This document shows, in pieces, positions 42,741 through 54,405 of a DNA stretch of 64,000 nucleotides. Position numbers and translations under genes: made by a program. How positions within the stretch are numbered: position 1 is the first letter of the stretch; each line of letters begins with the position of its first letter. Where the stretch lies: NCBI GenBank assembly GCA_030180135.1, contig CM058239.1, positions 110,393,318 through 110,457,317 on the forward strand. The letters are read 5' to 3'. This DNA comes from Orychophragmus violaceus. Lineage: Eukaryota > Streptophyta > Magnoliopsida > Brassicales > Brassicaceae. The notes beneath the pieces were generated by a model. It was not told the DNA's origin, did not search any database, and was given only the letters and a program-made list of their open reading frames with translations.

Positions 42741-45396
42741 AGTTGATTCTCTGTGGCAGTTCTCCTCCCCTGAAAAAGCTCTGAATTTCCTGTGTAATCT
42801 CCTCCTTAAGATAAAGAGCCCCAAGACGGTCAAGGACTATAGACCTCTGGCTCTTTGCAATGTGTACTACAAGGGTTTCTCCAAGATCTTGACAAGAAGA
42901 CTTAAGCTGATTCTGAACGAGCTGATTTCTGAGAACCAATCAGCGTTTGTACCATCTCGGTCCATAACAGATAACGTGCTAATTACGCATGAGATGATGC
43001 ACTATCTTAAGCGATCGAAGGCAAAAAAACGCTGCTCCATGGCTATTAAGACGGACATGAGCAAAGCGTACGACCGGCTTGAGTGGAAGTTCATCGAGAC
43101 GGTGCTTATGGAGTTTGGTTTTCACCCAAGGTTTGTAAGATGGATCATGCAGTGTGTCTCAACAGTTTCATTTTCAGTTCTGATTAACGGAGAGGAAAAA
43201 GAGGAGATAATACCACAGAGGGGAATCAGACAAGGAGATCCGCTCTCTCCATTCCTATTTATTCTTTGTAGCGAAGTCCTTTCAGGGCTTTGCAATAGAG
43301 CGCAGAGGAGCGGAGAGTTGGCAGGGATACAAGTGTCACGGAGAGGACCTAGAGTCAACCATATTCTCTTTGCGGACGACACAATGTTCTTTGCTAAGAC
43401 GGATGAGAGAAGCTGTGGGAACTTGAAGAGGATTTTAGAGGAATACGAGAGGGCTTCGGGACAAACGATTAACAAAGAAAAATCAGCCATAACTTTCTCC
43501 ACAAAAACCCCGGAAGAAGTGAGAAGAAGAGTTAAGGACAGCCTGGGAATTGAGAAGGAGGGAGGTAAAGGAAAATATTTGGGGTTACCGGAGCTGTTCG
43601 GACGAAGGAAAAAGGATCTATTCACCTCGATAATGGACAGGATTAAACAAAGAGCAGCTAGTTGGTCAACGAGAAGACTCTCGAGTGCAGGAAAATTAAC
43701 ATTACTCAAAGCGGTTCTCATGGCATCACCGACATACACAATGGCCAGCTTCAAGATACCTAAGAGCTTGTGCAAGAGAATCCAATCAGCTTTGACGAGG
43801 TTTTGGTGGGATTCTAACCCGGAGAAGAGGAGCATGTGTTGGATAGCGTGGGAGAAATTGACTAAATCAAAGAGGAAAGGAGGATTGGGATTTAGAGATG
43901 TTGAAGCCTTTAACGATGCTTTGTTGGCCAAAACAAGCTGGCGCATTTTGAACAATCCTGGAAGTCTGTTGGCGAGGATCCTGCTTGGTAGGTACTGCAG
44001 CCAAGAGAGCTTTTTAGAGGTCCAGACCACAACCACATGTTCTCATGGGTGGAGAGGCGTACTCATAGGCAGAGACTTGCTGAAAAGCGGGCTGGGATTT
44101 GCGATAGGAAGCGGTGAGAAAGCAAGACTGTGGGAGGACCCATGGATTTCTACGGACAGGGCAGAGATTTTAGTCGGACCAGCCACAGAGATCACACGAG
44201 AGTGGACAGTGAATAAGCTTATGATTGAAGGAACAAACAAGTGGAACTTACCACTGATAAGAGAATTACTACCGGAGAGGGAAAAAGATATTCTGAGAAT
44301 ATATCCAAGTGAAATGGGAGCAAAGGATAAATTACAGTGGCTGCCTGGGAAGAATGGACTTTATACAACGAAGGCGGGCTATTACCAGACAGTAGAGACC
44401 ACTGATCTGAACACTTCAGAGCAGGAAACTGATGAGTTTGACTGGATAAAGGACATTTGGGCCAGGAAAGCTTCGCCTAAGGTGCAGATGTTTCTTTGGA
44501 AAGCGAATGGGAGAGCTCTACCTGTTGGGAACCTCCTACTTAACCGCAAGGTCTGCACATCAGGAACCTGCGTAAGATGTGGAGAACTAGAGGACACAAT
44601 GCATACACTGTTTAAGTGTGAATTTGCGGCTACAGTCTGGAGTATAGCACCATTCAAAGATTGCATAGCGCCTGAGGATTGGACAAGCGTAGAGGAAGCA
44701 CTGGTGAAGTCAAGGAAGCTCACGACACTGCCACCGATAGGTATTCAAGGAGATACATTGTTCTTCTGGGTGTGTTGGAACATTTGGCTGTGTAGGAACT
44801 TGATGGTCTTTGAAGAAAGAGGCATCTCAGCTCGGGAAGCATGCACGAAGGCAATATCAGAAGCGAGAGAATGGGCATCAGCCCAAGAAGAGGAGAAAAC
44901 AGAGATAGTAACAAGGGAGAGAGAGAGGAACCGAGAGCTAAGCGACAGGGACGAATGGAGGGAGGCTACGACGTTGATATTCACGGATGCGGCGTGGGAG
45001 GCTCGTACTGGAAAGGCAGGACTGGGTTGGTGGGGAAAAAACAGAGGAGGAACGAATGAATGGGAGGGATCCACTACTAGGATCAATGTAAGGTCAGCTC
45101 TTATGGCCGAGGGACTAGCTTGCTTGGAGGCTTTAAAACACTCGAGAACGCTTCAAAGGAACAAGGTGATGGTGTCTTCGGACTCGCTAAACCTGATCCG
45201 CGCTCTTACCAAGAAGGATTACCCGACGGAACTTTACGGAGTACTATCGGACATCGACACTATCTCTAAGGAATTTGAGTTTATTTGTTTTTCGTTTTTA
45301 CCAAGGAAGGACAATGGGAAGGCGGATAGTATGGCAAAACACGCCCTTCTACATAACCATTCTATGGACGTTGTAAGAGCTTTTGCTCAAGACTAA
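42741..45396 (+). pseudogene. LINE ORF2 fragment: RT, zf-RVT and RNase H
   Basis: Open from the truncation point to the natural stop; the first ATG inside is at 42862. Order: RT fingers (KTVKDYRPLALCNV, SENQSAFVPSRSITDN), palm with DMSKAYDRLEW, RQGDPLSPFLF and the catalytic FADDTMFF, thumb (LSSAGKLTLLKAVL), zf-RVT zinc-binding domain (PKVQMFLWKA...C-x2-C-x8-H-x4-C), and a C-terminal RNase H (FTDAAW, AEGLACLEAL, SSDSLNLI). About 880 codons without a lesion suggest recent insertion. Lacking endonuclease, it cannot move alone. Confidence 0.9.
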
Positions 45397-45433
45397 GCTT
45401 GATTTATGAAACCTTATTCAGTTAAAAAAAAAA
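42741..45433 (+). mobile_element. 5'-truncated LINE (plant L1 clade)
   Basis: Non-LTR retrotransposon that ends in a very short 3' UTR and A tail (45424-45433). It is flanked by GGATC(C/T)GGAA (42730-42739; 45434-45443), a 10-bp duplication with one mismatch. The 5' part with ORF1 and the endonuclease is absent, as usual for LINE copies whose reverse transcription stopped early. Confidence 0.88.
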
Positions 45434-46310
45434 GGATCTGGAAAATATATTTGGAATTGTTTGGTTATTAAAAGTAGCTATTGAAAGTTGACAAAAAAGA
45501 AGCTATTGAATAAATTTAAAAGTTTTCTAATATAAGAGAGATCTTCTTTTTTTTTTGTCAGCTATCGCTATAAGATAGAATCTATACTTCTAGTTAATAT
45601 GCAGGTTTTGGTGGAATTGATTATCTTAACTGGCTGTCTAGGCAAAGTGACAAATTACTTTTTCATTAAACTATTTTTTATCGCACACCAAACATGTAAA
45701 TTTTAAAATATGACCTGACGAAATTATTTTTTTAATCTGTAATGTTGGTTGTTAATTTTACCTATGTCCTTTAGAAAAAGAAAAAAGCTATATTTCTTGT
45801 CTTTTTTTCCTTCACATTATTAGTGTTCATTAATCTTTTTTTTTTTTTGTCATCATCATTAATCTTTTCTATAAACAAATTTCTGCCTTGCCTTTTGATG
45901 TATAATAAAATCACTTGATTCGGGCAAGCGTACAATGTCAGAAATTGAATTGGGCCACACGTTAGAAAAACCCACTAGTCATATGATTAAAAATTAGGCC
46001 GTAAGATATGGGCTTTAATGCTTTATCACACTCAATATTCACATTTATAAGCCCATAACAAGTGTATAACTAACCTTTGTTAGCATCAAATCAAATTGTT
46101 TGTTTTCTAAGCAGATAGTTGCAAAACAAATTAGCTACACAAGAAAAAGAAAAAATTCATAGGAAAACATCGACGATAATCATTTTCAAAATATCTGAAT
46201 TTTTCTGCCAAATTATATAATTTGATTGATTACAAGATGATCAAGGTAGCAAATCTCATACCAGAGTACTATAGTGAAAAGTGTAGAAATTATATTCCAC
46301 AAAATGTTGA
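45434..46310. other. AT-rich spacer
   Basis: No gene recognised. T-runs near 45547 and 45838. The last part (about 46200-46310) may be intron sequence of the SRP54 fragment that follows. Confidence 0.45.
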
Positions 46311-46630
46311 ATGGAGGATCTTGAACCCTTCTATCCCAATCGTATGGCTGGACGAATTCTAGGAATGGGAGATGTGCTTTCGTTTGTAGAGAAGGCACAA
46401 GAAGTTGTAAGTTTTACTACTAGACAATCAAGACTTTCTTTCTCTGTCCCTCTCTTTCTTCTTGCTGATGTTTCATGTCTATATAGATGCGTCAAGAAGA
46501 TGCGGAAGATCTACAGAAGAAGATAATGAGTGCAAAGTTCGACTTCAACTATTTTCTAAAGCAGATTCGTGTTGTTGCGAAAATGGGTTCGTCGACTGGT
46601 GTTTTTGGAATGATCCCCGGAATGGGGAAA
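46311..46630 (+). pseudogene. chloroplast SRP54 gene fragment (two exons, one intron)
   Basis: Exon 46311-46406 encodes MEDLEPFYPNRMAGRILGMG and on to VEKAQEV. Intron 46407-46486 (GTAAGT...TATAG). Exon 46487-46630 encodes RQEDAEDLQKKIMSAKFDF and on to GMIPGMGK, followed by a GTGAGT donor. This is the end of the GTPase domain and the start of the M domain of the plastid SRP54 GTPase, which with cpSRP43 targets light-harvesting proteins to thylakoids. Retained introns mean a DNA-level copy, not a retrocopy. Rest of gene absent. Substitutions at conserved positions (NDFLK to NYFLK, MTRVLG to STGVFG) indicate relaxed selection. Cannot make a working protein. Confidence 0.88.
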
Positions 46631-46921
46631 GTGAGTTTGTGTAAACCATTCCATTATTGTTTAAAAATAGGATGAACAAATGATTTGTTAAGCTAAGAAG
46701 CCTACAGAGTTTGTATGTTTCTTTAGTTATACCCTTTTGATGATACATAGCAAAAACTTGTGACATTGTACAAGTCAATAACAAAAGATCAGATTTAGTT
46801 TCTACTCATGTCAATGACTCACTATTTCACCATGAAGGAGCTTTTAAAACTGCATCCACCCACTGCGGCCGGGTTTTCAGCTACCTGAACACACATCAAG
46901 CATTAAAAATCAGATGAGAAT

Positions 46922-47034
46922 TAGTAGGAACAACTGGTTCATGGTTCCTTACAAAGACTATTTAAGACTCATCTACTCTTTATTCAGCTGCTCCTCTCTT
47001 CTTCTTTCTTGTATAGACAATCCACTGCTTATCA
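46922..47034 (-). repeat. 3' LTR of the Ty3 element (internally deleted)
   Basis: Matches both ends of 51501-51832 (TAGTAGGAACAAC at one end, CAATCCACTGCTTATCA at the other) but lacks about 219 bp between. The end of the pol frame (to 46980) reads into it. Confidence 0.88.
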
Positions 47035-50000
47035 ATACCCCCGGGGCGCAGAACCTGCTTGTCCTCAAGCGGGAAAGTCGGAAACTGATGCTGCAATTCA
47101 CGGATACGTAACCAATTATTTTCATGATCATGAAGGTTTCTCCATTTCACCAATATCTCCAAATGCCCCTGATCATCATACATTGTATCCAACAGATCCT
47201 TCGGTTCCATCACTAACTCATCATTGCTCGATAGTGATGGTGGTAAGGCTGTGACCACATCTCCATCACCCAAAACCGGTTTTAGTTGAGAGATATGAAA
47301 GACCGGATGAATCTTCGATTCAGCTGGTAACTTCAGCTTATAAGCCACTGCTCCTATCCTCTGCAACACTTCAAATGGACCGTAATACCGAGCTGCTAGC
47401 TTTTGACAAATTCTTCTGCTAACAGTTTGTTGTCGATATGGCCTCAACTTCAAGTAAACTTTCATTCCCACCTCCAACTGGAAATCCCTGCGATGCTTGT
47501 CTGCATTGTTTTTCATAATACTTTGAGCTCTGATCAAATGATGTTTCACCTCCGATAACATCCTATCACGTTCCTTCAACATGTTTTCCAATTCAAAATT
47601 GCTGGTTGAGCCTTCCTCATAACCCATCAGTGTTAGCCCAACTCTTTGGATGAGATGAAGCAAAACAGCGGAGGAACGTTTCCAAATAGCGATTGAGGAC
47701 CTCTGTCTGGCCATCTGATTGTGGATGGTACGCTGTTGTGAATCGCAGCTTTGTACCCGAGACTTTAAAACAATCTTTCCAAAAGGTACTCAGGAAAATC
47801 TGTCCACGATCAGATATGATGGTTTTGAGGTAGCCATGAAGCCTAACTACTTCCTGCACAAAATTCTGAGCAACATCCATCGAAGTAAAAGGGTGTCTCA
47901 TACCAATGATGTGTCCATACTTGCTTAAGCGATCAACCACTACAAATATCGCAAGCCCTCGGTGAAATCTATCGCTATTCCTTCCCAAATCTGATCTGGT
48001 AACTCAATCGGTTGTAATAATCCAGTAGGTGATAGTGTAGAGTACTTATGCGTTTGACATATCTTGCATTCTGCCACATATTGCTGAATCCGCTTCCTCA
48101 TCTTTGGCCAATAGAAGGAAGCGTTAACTTTTTGATAAGTCTTTAAAACACCAGAGTGTCCTCCAAAAAGACTATCGTGACATTCACTTATGATCAACGG
48201 AATGTGCACAGAGTCCTGAGGAATAACCAGTCTGCCTTTCTTGAATAACCTCCCTTCTTTAAGTGTCAGTCCCTGCTTCTGAACCTCGCCTGACTTAACT
48301 TTCGCAATCTGCTCATGTATTACACTGCTCAGCTCTATTTCTTTGAACAGATCTTGTAGTTGCAATGTTGTCGGAACTGTCAATGAGTAGAGTGTAAGCA
48401 CTGCGAGAAACCCATCGGATTTAATCCTGGGAAGACCATCTGCAACCTTATTTTCAGATCCCACCTTGTATTCAATATCAAAATCATATCCCATGATTAT
48501 TATCAGCCATTTCCGATAGTCTAAAGTCACTTCCCTTTGTTCTAACAAGTATTTCAAACTGTTCTGATCAGTCCTCACAAGAAATCTCCTTCCAAGTAAG
48601 TAATGTTTCCATTTCTGGATTGACATCACTATTGTCATAAGCTCACGTTCGTAAACCGGTTTAAGTTGTCCCCTGTCAGTCAAAGCGTGACTGAAGTAAG
48701 CTATCAGGTAACGATCTTGCATTAAAACCGCTCCTAAACCAAACCCCGATGTATCTGATTCAATGATGAACCTCTCTGAAAATTTAGGAAGGGCTAAAAC
48801 TGGAGCATATATCATCGCAGCCTTTAACTTCTCAAACACAACCACATCTTCTTCTGACCAGCCAAACTTTTCTTTCTTTAAAAGTTCAGTTAATGGTCTA
48901 GCTAACATACCATAGCTCTGTACAAACTGTCGGTAATAGCCTGTCAAACCGATAAATCCCCTCAACTCTTTAACCGATTTCGGAACATGCCATTTCTCCA
49001 GTGCTGCAACTTTGTCAGGATCGGTTGAAACACCTTGTTGAGAGATAACATGGCCAAGATATTCAACTCTTTCCTGACCAAATGTGCACTTCTTTCTATT
49101 CGCATATAACTTCTGTTCTTCAAAGACTTTCAGAACCATATGTAGATGTCTTAAGTGTTCCTATAATGATGAGTTGTAGATGAGGATGTCATCGAAGAAC
49201 ACCAAAATAAAATGCCGTAGAAATGGTCTGAATATCTGATTCATCAACGCTTGCAAGGTTGTCAGTGCGTTCATCAGACCAAACGGCATCACTACAAACT
49301 CATAGTGGCTATCATGAGTGCGAAAAGCGGTTTTCTCAATGTCCTGCTTTCTCATTAGGATCTGGTGGTAACCCGATCTAAGATCCAATTTGGAGAATAT
49401 CTGAGCCTCATGCAATTCATCTAATAACTGGTCAATCATGTGAATAGGGTACTTATCCTGAATTGTTGCTCTGTTCAAGGCTCTATAATCAACACAAAAT
49501 CGCCAAGAACTGTCTTTCTTCTTCACCAACAAAACCGGACTCGAATAAGGAATGTGGGATGGTCTTATAGCTCATGTTGCTAACATATCCTTAACAGATT
49601 TCTCCATTACTTCCTTGTGTGCATGCGGATAGCGATATGGTCGCACACTAATGGGTCCCAATCCTGGTTGAAGATTGATATTGTGTTCATGTCCCCTCTC
49701 AGGTGGTAACTCCTTTGGCTCGCTGAACACATGCTCAAAACTCACTAGTGTCTCAGCTAAAAGAGATGAAATATCCGATTCCATTTGAGCCTGTTTACAA
49801 GTCATATTTGTTGGATGTAATGTAGGATCACCTGTGAGTTGAGCCTTCTGTCCTTTATACCAGAAAACATAGTCGTGCCTTTCACAATCGATCTCGCACT
49901 TCCCGAAGGTTCTCAACCACTGCATCCCAAGTATGACATCCACATTGCCCAACTCCAGAAAATGAAGTCTGTTGTAAACTTGACGCCTTGTAGGGTGATT

Positions 50001-51457
50001 TGTATATAAGTGCAAACTCCAGCACCTTGCACTGACACCCCTGTCCCTAACATAATCTCCAAAGAAGCACGTTTTTCAGGTTTCAACCGTGTCTTCTCAA
50101 CCAAAGCGGGTGATATAAAATTGTGTATGGCACCGCTGTCCAACATCACAACAATGGACTGTTTTCTAACTTCGCCTCTCAGTTTTGTTGTGGCCGGGGA
50201 AGACAATCCAAAGAAGGATTTTAGAGATATTGTCTTCAGGTGCGTTTCCCAAACAATTTCATCATCCTCAATCTCATCATACTCCTGGTTTCTAATTTCC
50301 ATTTCCATACCATGTAACATTGTCAAGAGCTGCAACTTTACATTTGAACAAACATGTTGTTTAGACCATTTTGTGTCACACTTAAAACACAATCCCAAAC
50401 GTCTCTTCTCGGCTATTTGCTCTGGAGTGAGTCGGAGTTGATGTTTTATTGACGTGTTCGTACTCATAAGTTTCTGTTTCCAACCACTCTTTGGATTATG
50501 GTTTGAAAACGATTTGGTATTCTGTTGCACAGTCAAATGACTAGTCCGATGTGCAGATTGCATCTCCTTCTTCACCAAACTATGTAAGGAACTTGATTCC
50601 ATTTGGTAAGCTGTTGCAATCATCTCAGCAAGATCTTGTGGTTTGCACATTGTTACCACTTCTCTCATTCATGGAGTTAATCCATTCATGAAGATCCCTT
50701 CCAATTGTCTATCTGTTAAACCTGAGACCTGTGTTAACAAATCTTTGAATGTATGAATGTACTCTGCCACTGTCCCAGTCTGAGTTACCGCGAAAGACGG
50801 TTGGCTCGGATCTCTCAGCTTCACTTTACTGAACCGAGCTAACAACTTCTCCTTAAACTCCACCCAATCCCGAAGATGAATTTCACTATTAAACCAGCTC
50901 AACACATCACCAACGAGACTGGCAGACACAATCTCTAGCTTGGTTACTTCATCGTAACCAGCTATGCGGAAGAATCTCTCAGCTAGTGCAATCCAACCGT
51001 AAGCATTTTCACCATCAAAGATTGGCAATTCAACTCGTTTCAACATTTTCTCCCTGCTACCAACAATTTTATTCTTCACAACCCCTTCCTCAGACCTAGA
51101 ACTACGGCCATGTTCCAAGGTTGAAGTATGTACCTTATCGGAGTGTTGATTGTTCAGATGTGAACCGTCAAATGTTTCTTTGTTGCCAACGGCTCGCGTA
51201 ATGAACTCGCAAAGCTTTGTGAAATTCGAATCGATCTTTTCCTCCAATGATTCAAACTTCGCCTTCGATTGAATCTCGAAATTTCGCAATTGTACCTCCA
51301 TAAACTTTGATTGCTTTTCCAGAGCTGAAATTGGTGCTTGTAAACGATTGTTGGTGTCGATTTGTTCGGTCGTGTGTTGCATCATCGATTTCGAAAGAGA
51401 ATCGAGCGTCCATGGCTGAATCGGAGTCGATTGCGTGTTCTTCGTCATCTCGTTCAT
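46980..51457 (-). pseudogene. Ty3 gag-pol relic with chromodomain
   Basis: Gag 51457-50672 (coiled coil, then GWIALAERFFRIAGYDEV), an in-frame TGA at 50671-50669, then zinc knuckle CFKCDTKWSKQHVC and protease (VVMLDSGAIHNFIS) to about 49950, where the frame shifts. RT follows (VDYRALNRATI, KLDLRSGYHQI, VFFDDILIYN), with stops at 49574-49572 and 49163-49161. RNase H and integrase HHCC (HDSLFGGHSG...C-x2-C) run to 47940, then further frame changes near 47960 and 47650. Integrase core (VVDRLSKYGHI, SDRGQIFLS, YHPQSDGQTE) and a C-terminal chromodomain-like stretch (ILVKWRNLHDHENNW) follow. At least six lesions. Confidence 0.9.
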
Positions 51458-51500
51458 CGTCGCGATAGTCCGATCACAGAACGCTCACACCGCACCAAAT

Positions 51501-51832
51501 TGGTAGGAACAACTCGTCTTATTGATATGAAAAGAGGATTACAAGAGCCAAGAGGATGATCTTAAAGCTCACCATTCTTGAATCTCCACAAGCGAAGACT
51601 CAATCCACTCAACGATTAACTTCTAACCGCCTAACTGTAAATAAAAGACAAACAAACCTTTTATAGTTCAAGGCTTGTGTACAATATTTGACTCTTAAAC
51701 CGGCTAAACCAATCAATGAAGAATCCATTTATAGTTCATGGTTCTTTTACAAAGACTATTTAAGACTCATCTACTCTTTATTCAGCTGCTCCTCTCTTCT
51801 TCTTTCTTGTATAGACAATCCACTGCTTATCA
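51501..51832 (-). repeat. 5' LTR of the Ty3 element
   Basis: 332 bp, element sense TGATAAGCAGTGGATTGTC...GTTCCTACCA; full-length partner of 46922-47034. Confidence 0.9.
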
Positions 51833-52417
51833 AGAATCTTGAAAACGGTTATGTACATCTTTTGATATGTACAAAACATGCAGTTTCAAGGTTCTATCTT
51901 GTCTCTGTTTCAAAAACACATGATACAAGGACAACATAGTTAAGAAACTGGCTTATGGACTCCATTTAGGTCAGGCCAAACATACAAGAATGCTTCCATT
52001 AACGCTATACAAGAAAAGATTTGAAGATGGTAGTAACTAACTATCTAGAGATTATAAGCCTCGAAAGATATACAAATAGAAGGCTATACCACAAAAGCAG
52101 AACGGATGAGCTCCTCCACGTAATCAACAGTAGCACCTTTCACAAAGTCATATGGGACATTATCTACAACCAATTTCACACCGTTCTTCTCGAAAACCCT
52201 GCAATGTTTAAAAACAACTATAAAATTGAGACAAAATTTATGATGTTTAGAAACACTGGAGAATCAATCATGATTCTTCTAGCTTGACGGAAAGTAAAGT
52301 ACCTGTCATCAGGGATGGTTGTATTATCAAGCTCAAACACGTACTGGAAACCAGAACAGCCTCAAGTTTCTACACCCAATTGAAGCAGCTTCTTTTCCGG
52401 CTCACTAGATTGTAACT

Positions 52418-53358
52418 CTTTTACAAAAAAAAGATATCTCATAAAGGTCAAGACAAAACAACAACTAATGTATGTCCTAACAGCCTAAAGAAGGTTTTAT
52501 CCATGGAAATCATGATCATGCACATTGACAATCATAATCAATGAAGGAACTTACAGACATTCAATAATACATTTGCTCAATCTATATGGTACAATTCTTC
52601 ATGCTCAGATTTCTCATGATCACTATACGTTGGAAAGAAAGTTTTAAACTTTATAAGAAGTCGATGTTTCATAGCATTATTATTTGTTCAATCAAGTAAT
52701 TTAGAGGTAGAAAAATCGAATATAAACTTCAACTTGAACATCACAAACAGAAGATCAATATAGGATTATAACATAAGAAAACTTCACAACTTTTAAAAAG
52801 CAAGCAAGAACAATTACTTAGATTACTACAGAGCTCGTACAAGGACGCAACAAAATAGGGTATGAGTCTCTGAGATCAATACAAAGAGAGAACCACTTAC
52901 ATCAAGATGAAATCAGTGCAATTAAAGGATGAAGATCGCCAGTGCTAACAGGATTGGAGGAGAAGGCTACTCGGCGGGCCGATTAGAGTTGCAGAGATGC
53001 AGAGCCACAAACCACAGTTTCTCGGAGGAGGAGGAGAGCTGGAATTTCAGAAGTGGACGGAAGGTTTCCGACGCTGGAATCGGATGCAGTGAGCCGGAGG
53101 CCACCAGAATTTTAGTGGTCAAAGATTCAAGATATGGGGAGAGGTGAGACCTAGAAACCCAATGGACGGAGGAAAAAGGGTTATGGAAGATTTTTAATTA
53201 ATATAAATTATTATATTGTTTAAAACTTTTATTAAAATAATATTTTAAAATTTATATTTAAAGAAGGTTAAAAATGTATTAACAAAAAATAAAATATTAG
53301 GTGGACATTTTTGAGTGTTGAAAGTCTTAAGAGGACAATAATCTGTTTTTTTTGTAAA
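52418..53358 (-). other. upstream part of the IscA-like copy: intron and UTR-like tract
   Basis: 52418-52900 looks like AT-rich intron. 53150-52917 on the minus strand is C/T-rich and moderately GC-rich, like a 5' UTR or first exon, ending in a donor-like GAT|GTAAGTGG (about 52902). No start codon with transit-peptide-like coding could be supported. 53151-53358 is A/T-rich. Confidence 0.4.
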
Positions 53359-53391
53359 CTAGTGGATTTTACTACCTTCGCGCATGCGCGG
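53359..53391 (-). mobile_element. Helitron-like 3' terminus
   Basis: On the minus strand, a perfect 12-bp palindrome CGCGCATGCGCG (53390-53379) is followed after 16 nt by CTAG (53362-53359) and then T. A GC hairpin shortly before CTRR at an A/T target is the Helitron 3' signature. The body would extend to higher coordinates. A second, less perfect hairpin (CCGCGCATGTGCGG, about 53880-53893) may be an internal or older terminus. The 5' TC end was not found. Confidence 0.55.
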
Positions 53392-54367
53392 GGATCATGT
53401 TGCAGCCCCATTTATTATATTGAATATGTTTGGAAATTGTGAGTCATTCTTTTTTTTCCCTAAAATTTGCGAGAAAAAATGATTCTACTCGCAACATTCG
53501 AAGATATATGTAATAGTTCTTTTAACGTAAATGTGCGACGTAAAACCTTTTTTGGGGAATTTATTTTACCCGAAAATCTTGTTCAGTTTGGCCTTGACAC
53601 TTTTGTTTGAAATAAACTTCTGGTACACTATTTGTCCTCCTTGTTTATAAAGTAGAACAACATATAAGGTATTATGAATATTTTGATAAGCTACAGTCGT
53701 CCGCATACCGGATTCTCTACCTCGTCGCCTTTTCTTTTGCTTTTATTCCGTAAGATATGGTTGCCCTGCAGTTATAATAAATCAGGCGTGAAATATGAAT
53801 GTACATGATAAACTCGACATACTTGCTTATATTTTATATTTATGTTGTTCTATCTTTAGTTAAAGGAATGACTTTATTCCCGCGCATGTGCGGAGGTTCG
53901 GTTATAGAAGTGGTTTTTAGTTATATTTTAGTTATTCAACCGTAAATATAATCAATTCATTCATAGTGTAATGTTTGTGTAGTACTTATTAGAGTTGTAG
54001 GTGGTTGCGTGCCACTTTTGTTTTTATATTTGTGTTTGTGTATTTGTTTTTGTATATTTAAATCCAAAAATAGGTTTAGATTAGGTTCATATATGACTGA
54101 TTTTACCTATTGGGTCTCAGTACTATTCCGGATATTACTTGGAACTTTGTCGAATATTTGTATGACCCAACAATATTAAGTGTTTTAGTTGTTTTTAGTA
54201 TTACGGTACAATTTTATATTTAAAGTATATATTTTTAGTTTTCTAGATTAACAAATATATTTTATATATTTCTAAATGCCTAAATCTCTTTTTCACATTT
54301 CTTAATTTATTTTATGATCTTTTAATTTATTTTATAAATTTTCTTTAATTATTGCCCCTCTCCTAAG

Positions 54368-54405
<38 letters not shown>

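Larger units (their letters stand above)
46922..51832 (-). mobile_element. chromovirus-type Ty3 retrotransposon in an IscA-like intron
   Basis: Minus strand, TSD AGAAT (46917-46921; 51833-51837). 5' LTR 51501-51832 (332 bp); 3' LTR 46922-47034 is only 113 bp because of an internal deletion of about 219 bp. Gag, protease, RT, RNase H, integrase and a C-terminal chromodomain-like module are all recognisable, but the frame is broken in several places. Short LTRs and the C-terminal chromodomain suggest a Reina-like chromovirus. Confidence 0.9.
46822..52417 (-). pseudogene. IscA-like Fe-S assembly gene copy, interrupted by a Ty3 element
   Basis: Three exons recognised: 52417-52303 (ELQSSEPEKKLLQLGVET, then GCSGFQYVFELDN), 52198-52090 (VFEKNGVKLVVDNV, to VEELIRSAFV) and 46884-46822 (VAENPAAVGG, to SSFMVK and stop), each with GT/AG borders. 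This matches mitochondrial IscA-like 2 proteins, which help build 4Fe-4S clusters. Lesions: a TGA (52364-52362) where GGC-SGF is preceded by Gly in the family, and Phe for the second Cys of the ligand motif C-x-C near the end (GGCSFKSSF). The last intron holds the 4.9-kb element 46922-51832. Upstream exon(s) with the start are not identified; a UTR-like stretch lies at 52917-53150. Confidence 0.88.

Noticed and set aside
43122..44036. 304-codon minus-strand frame
   Set aside because: Antisense shadow of the LINE reverse transcriptase.
54370..54401. TA microsatellite as a functional site
   Set aside because: Simple repeat in AT-rich DNA without further structure.
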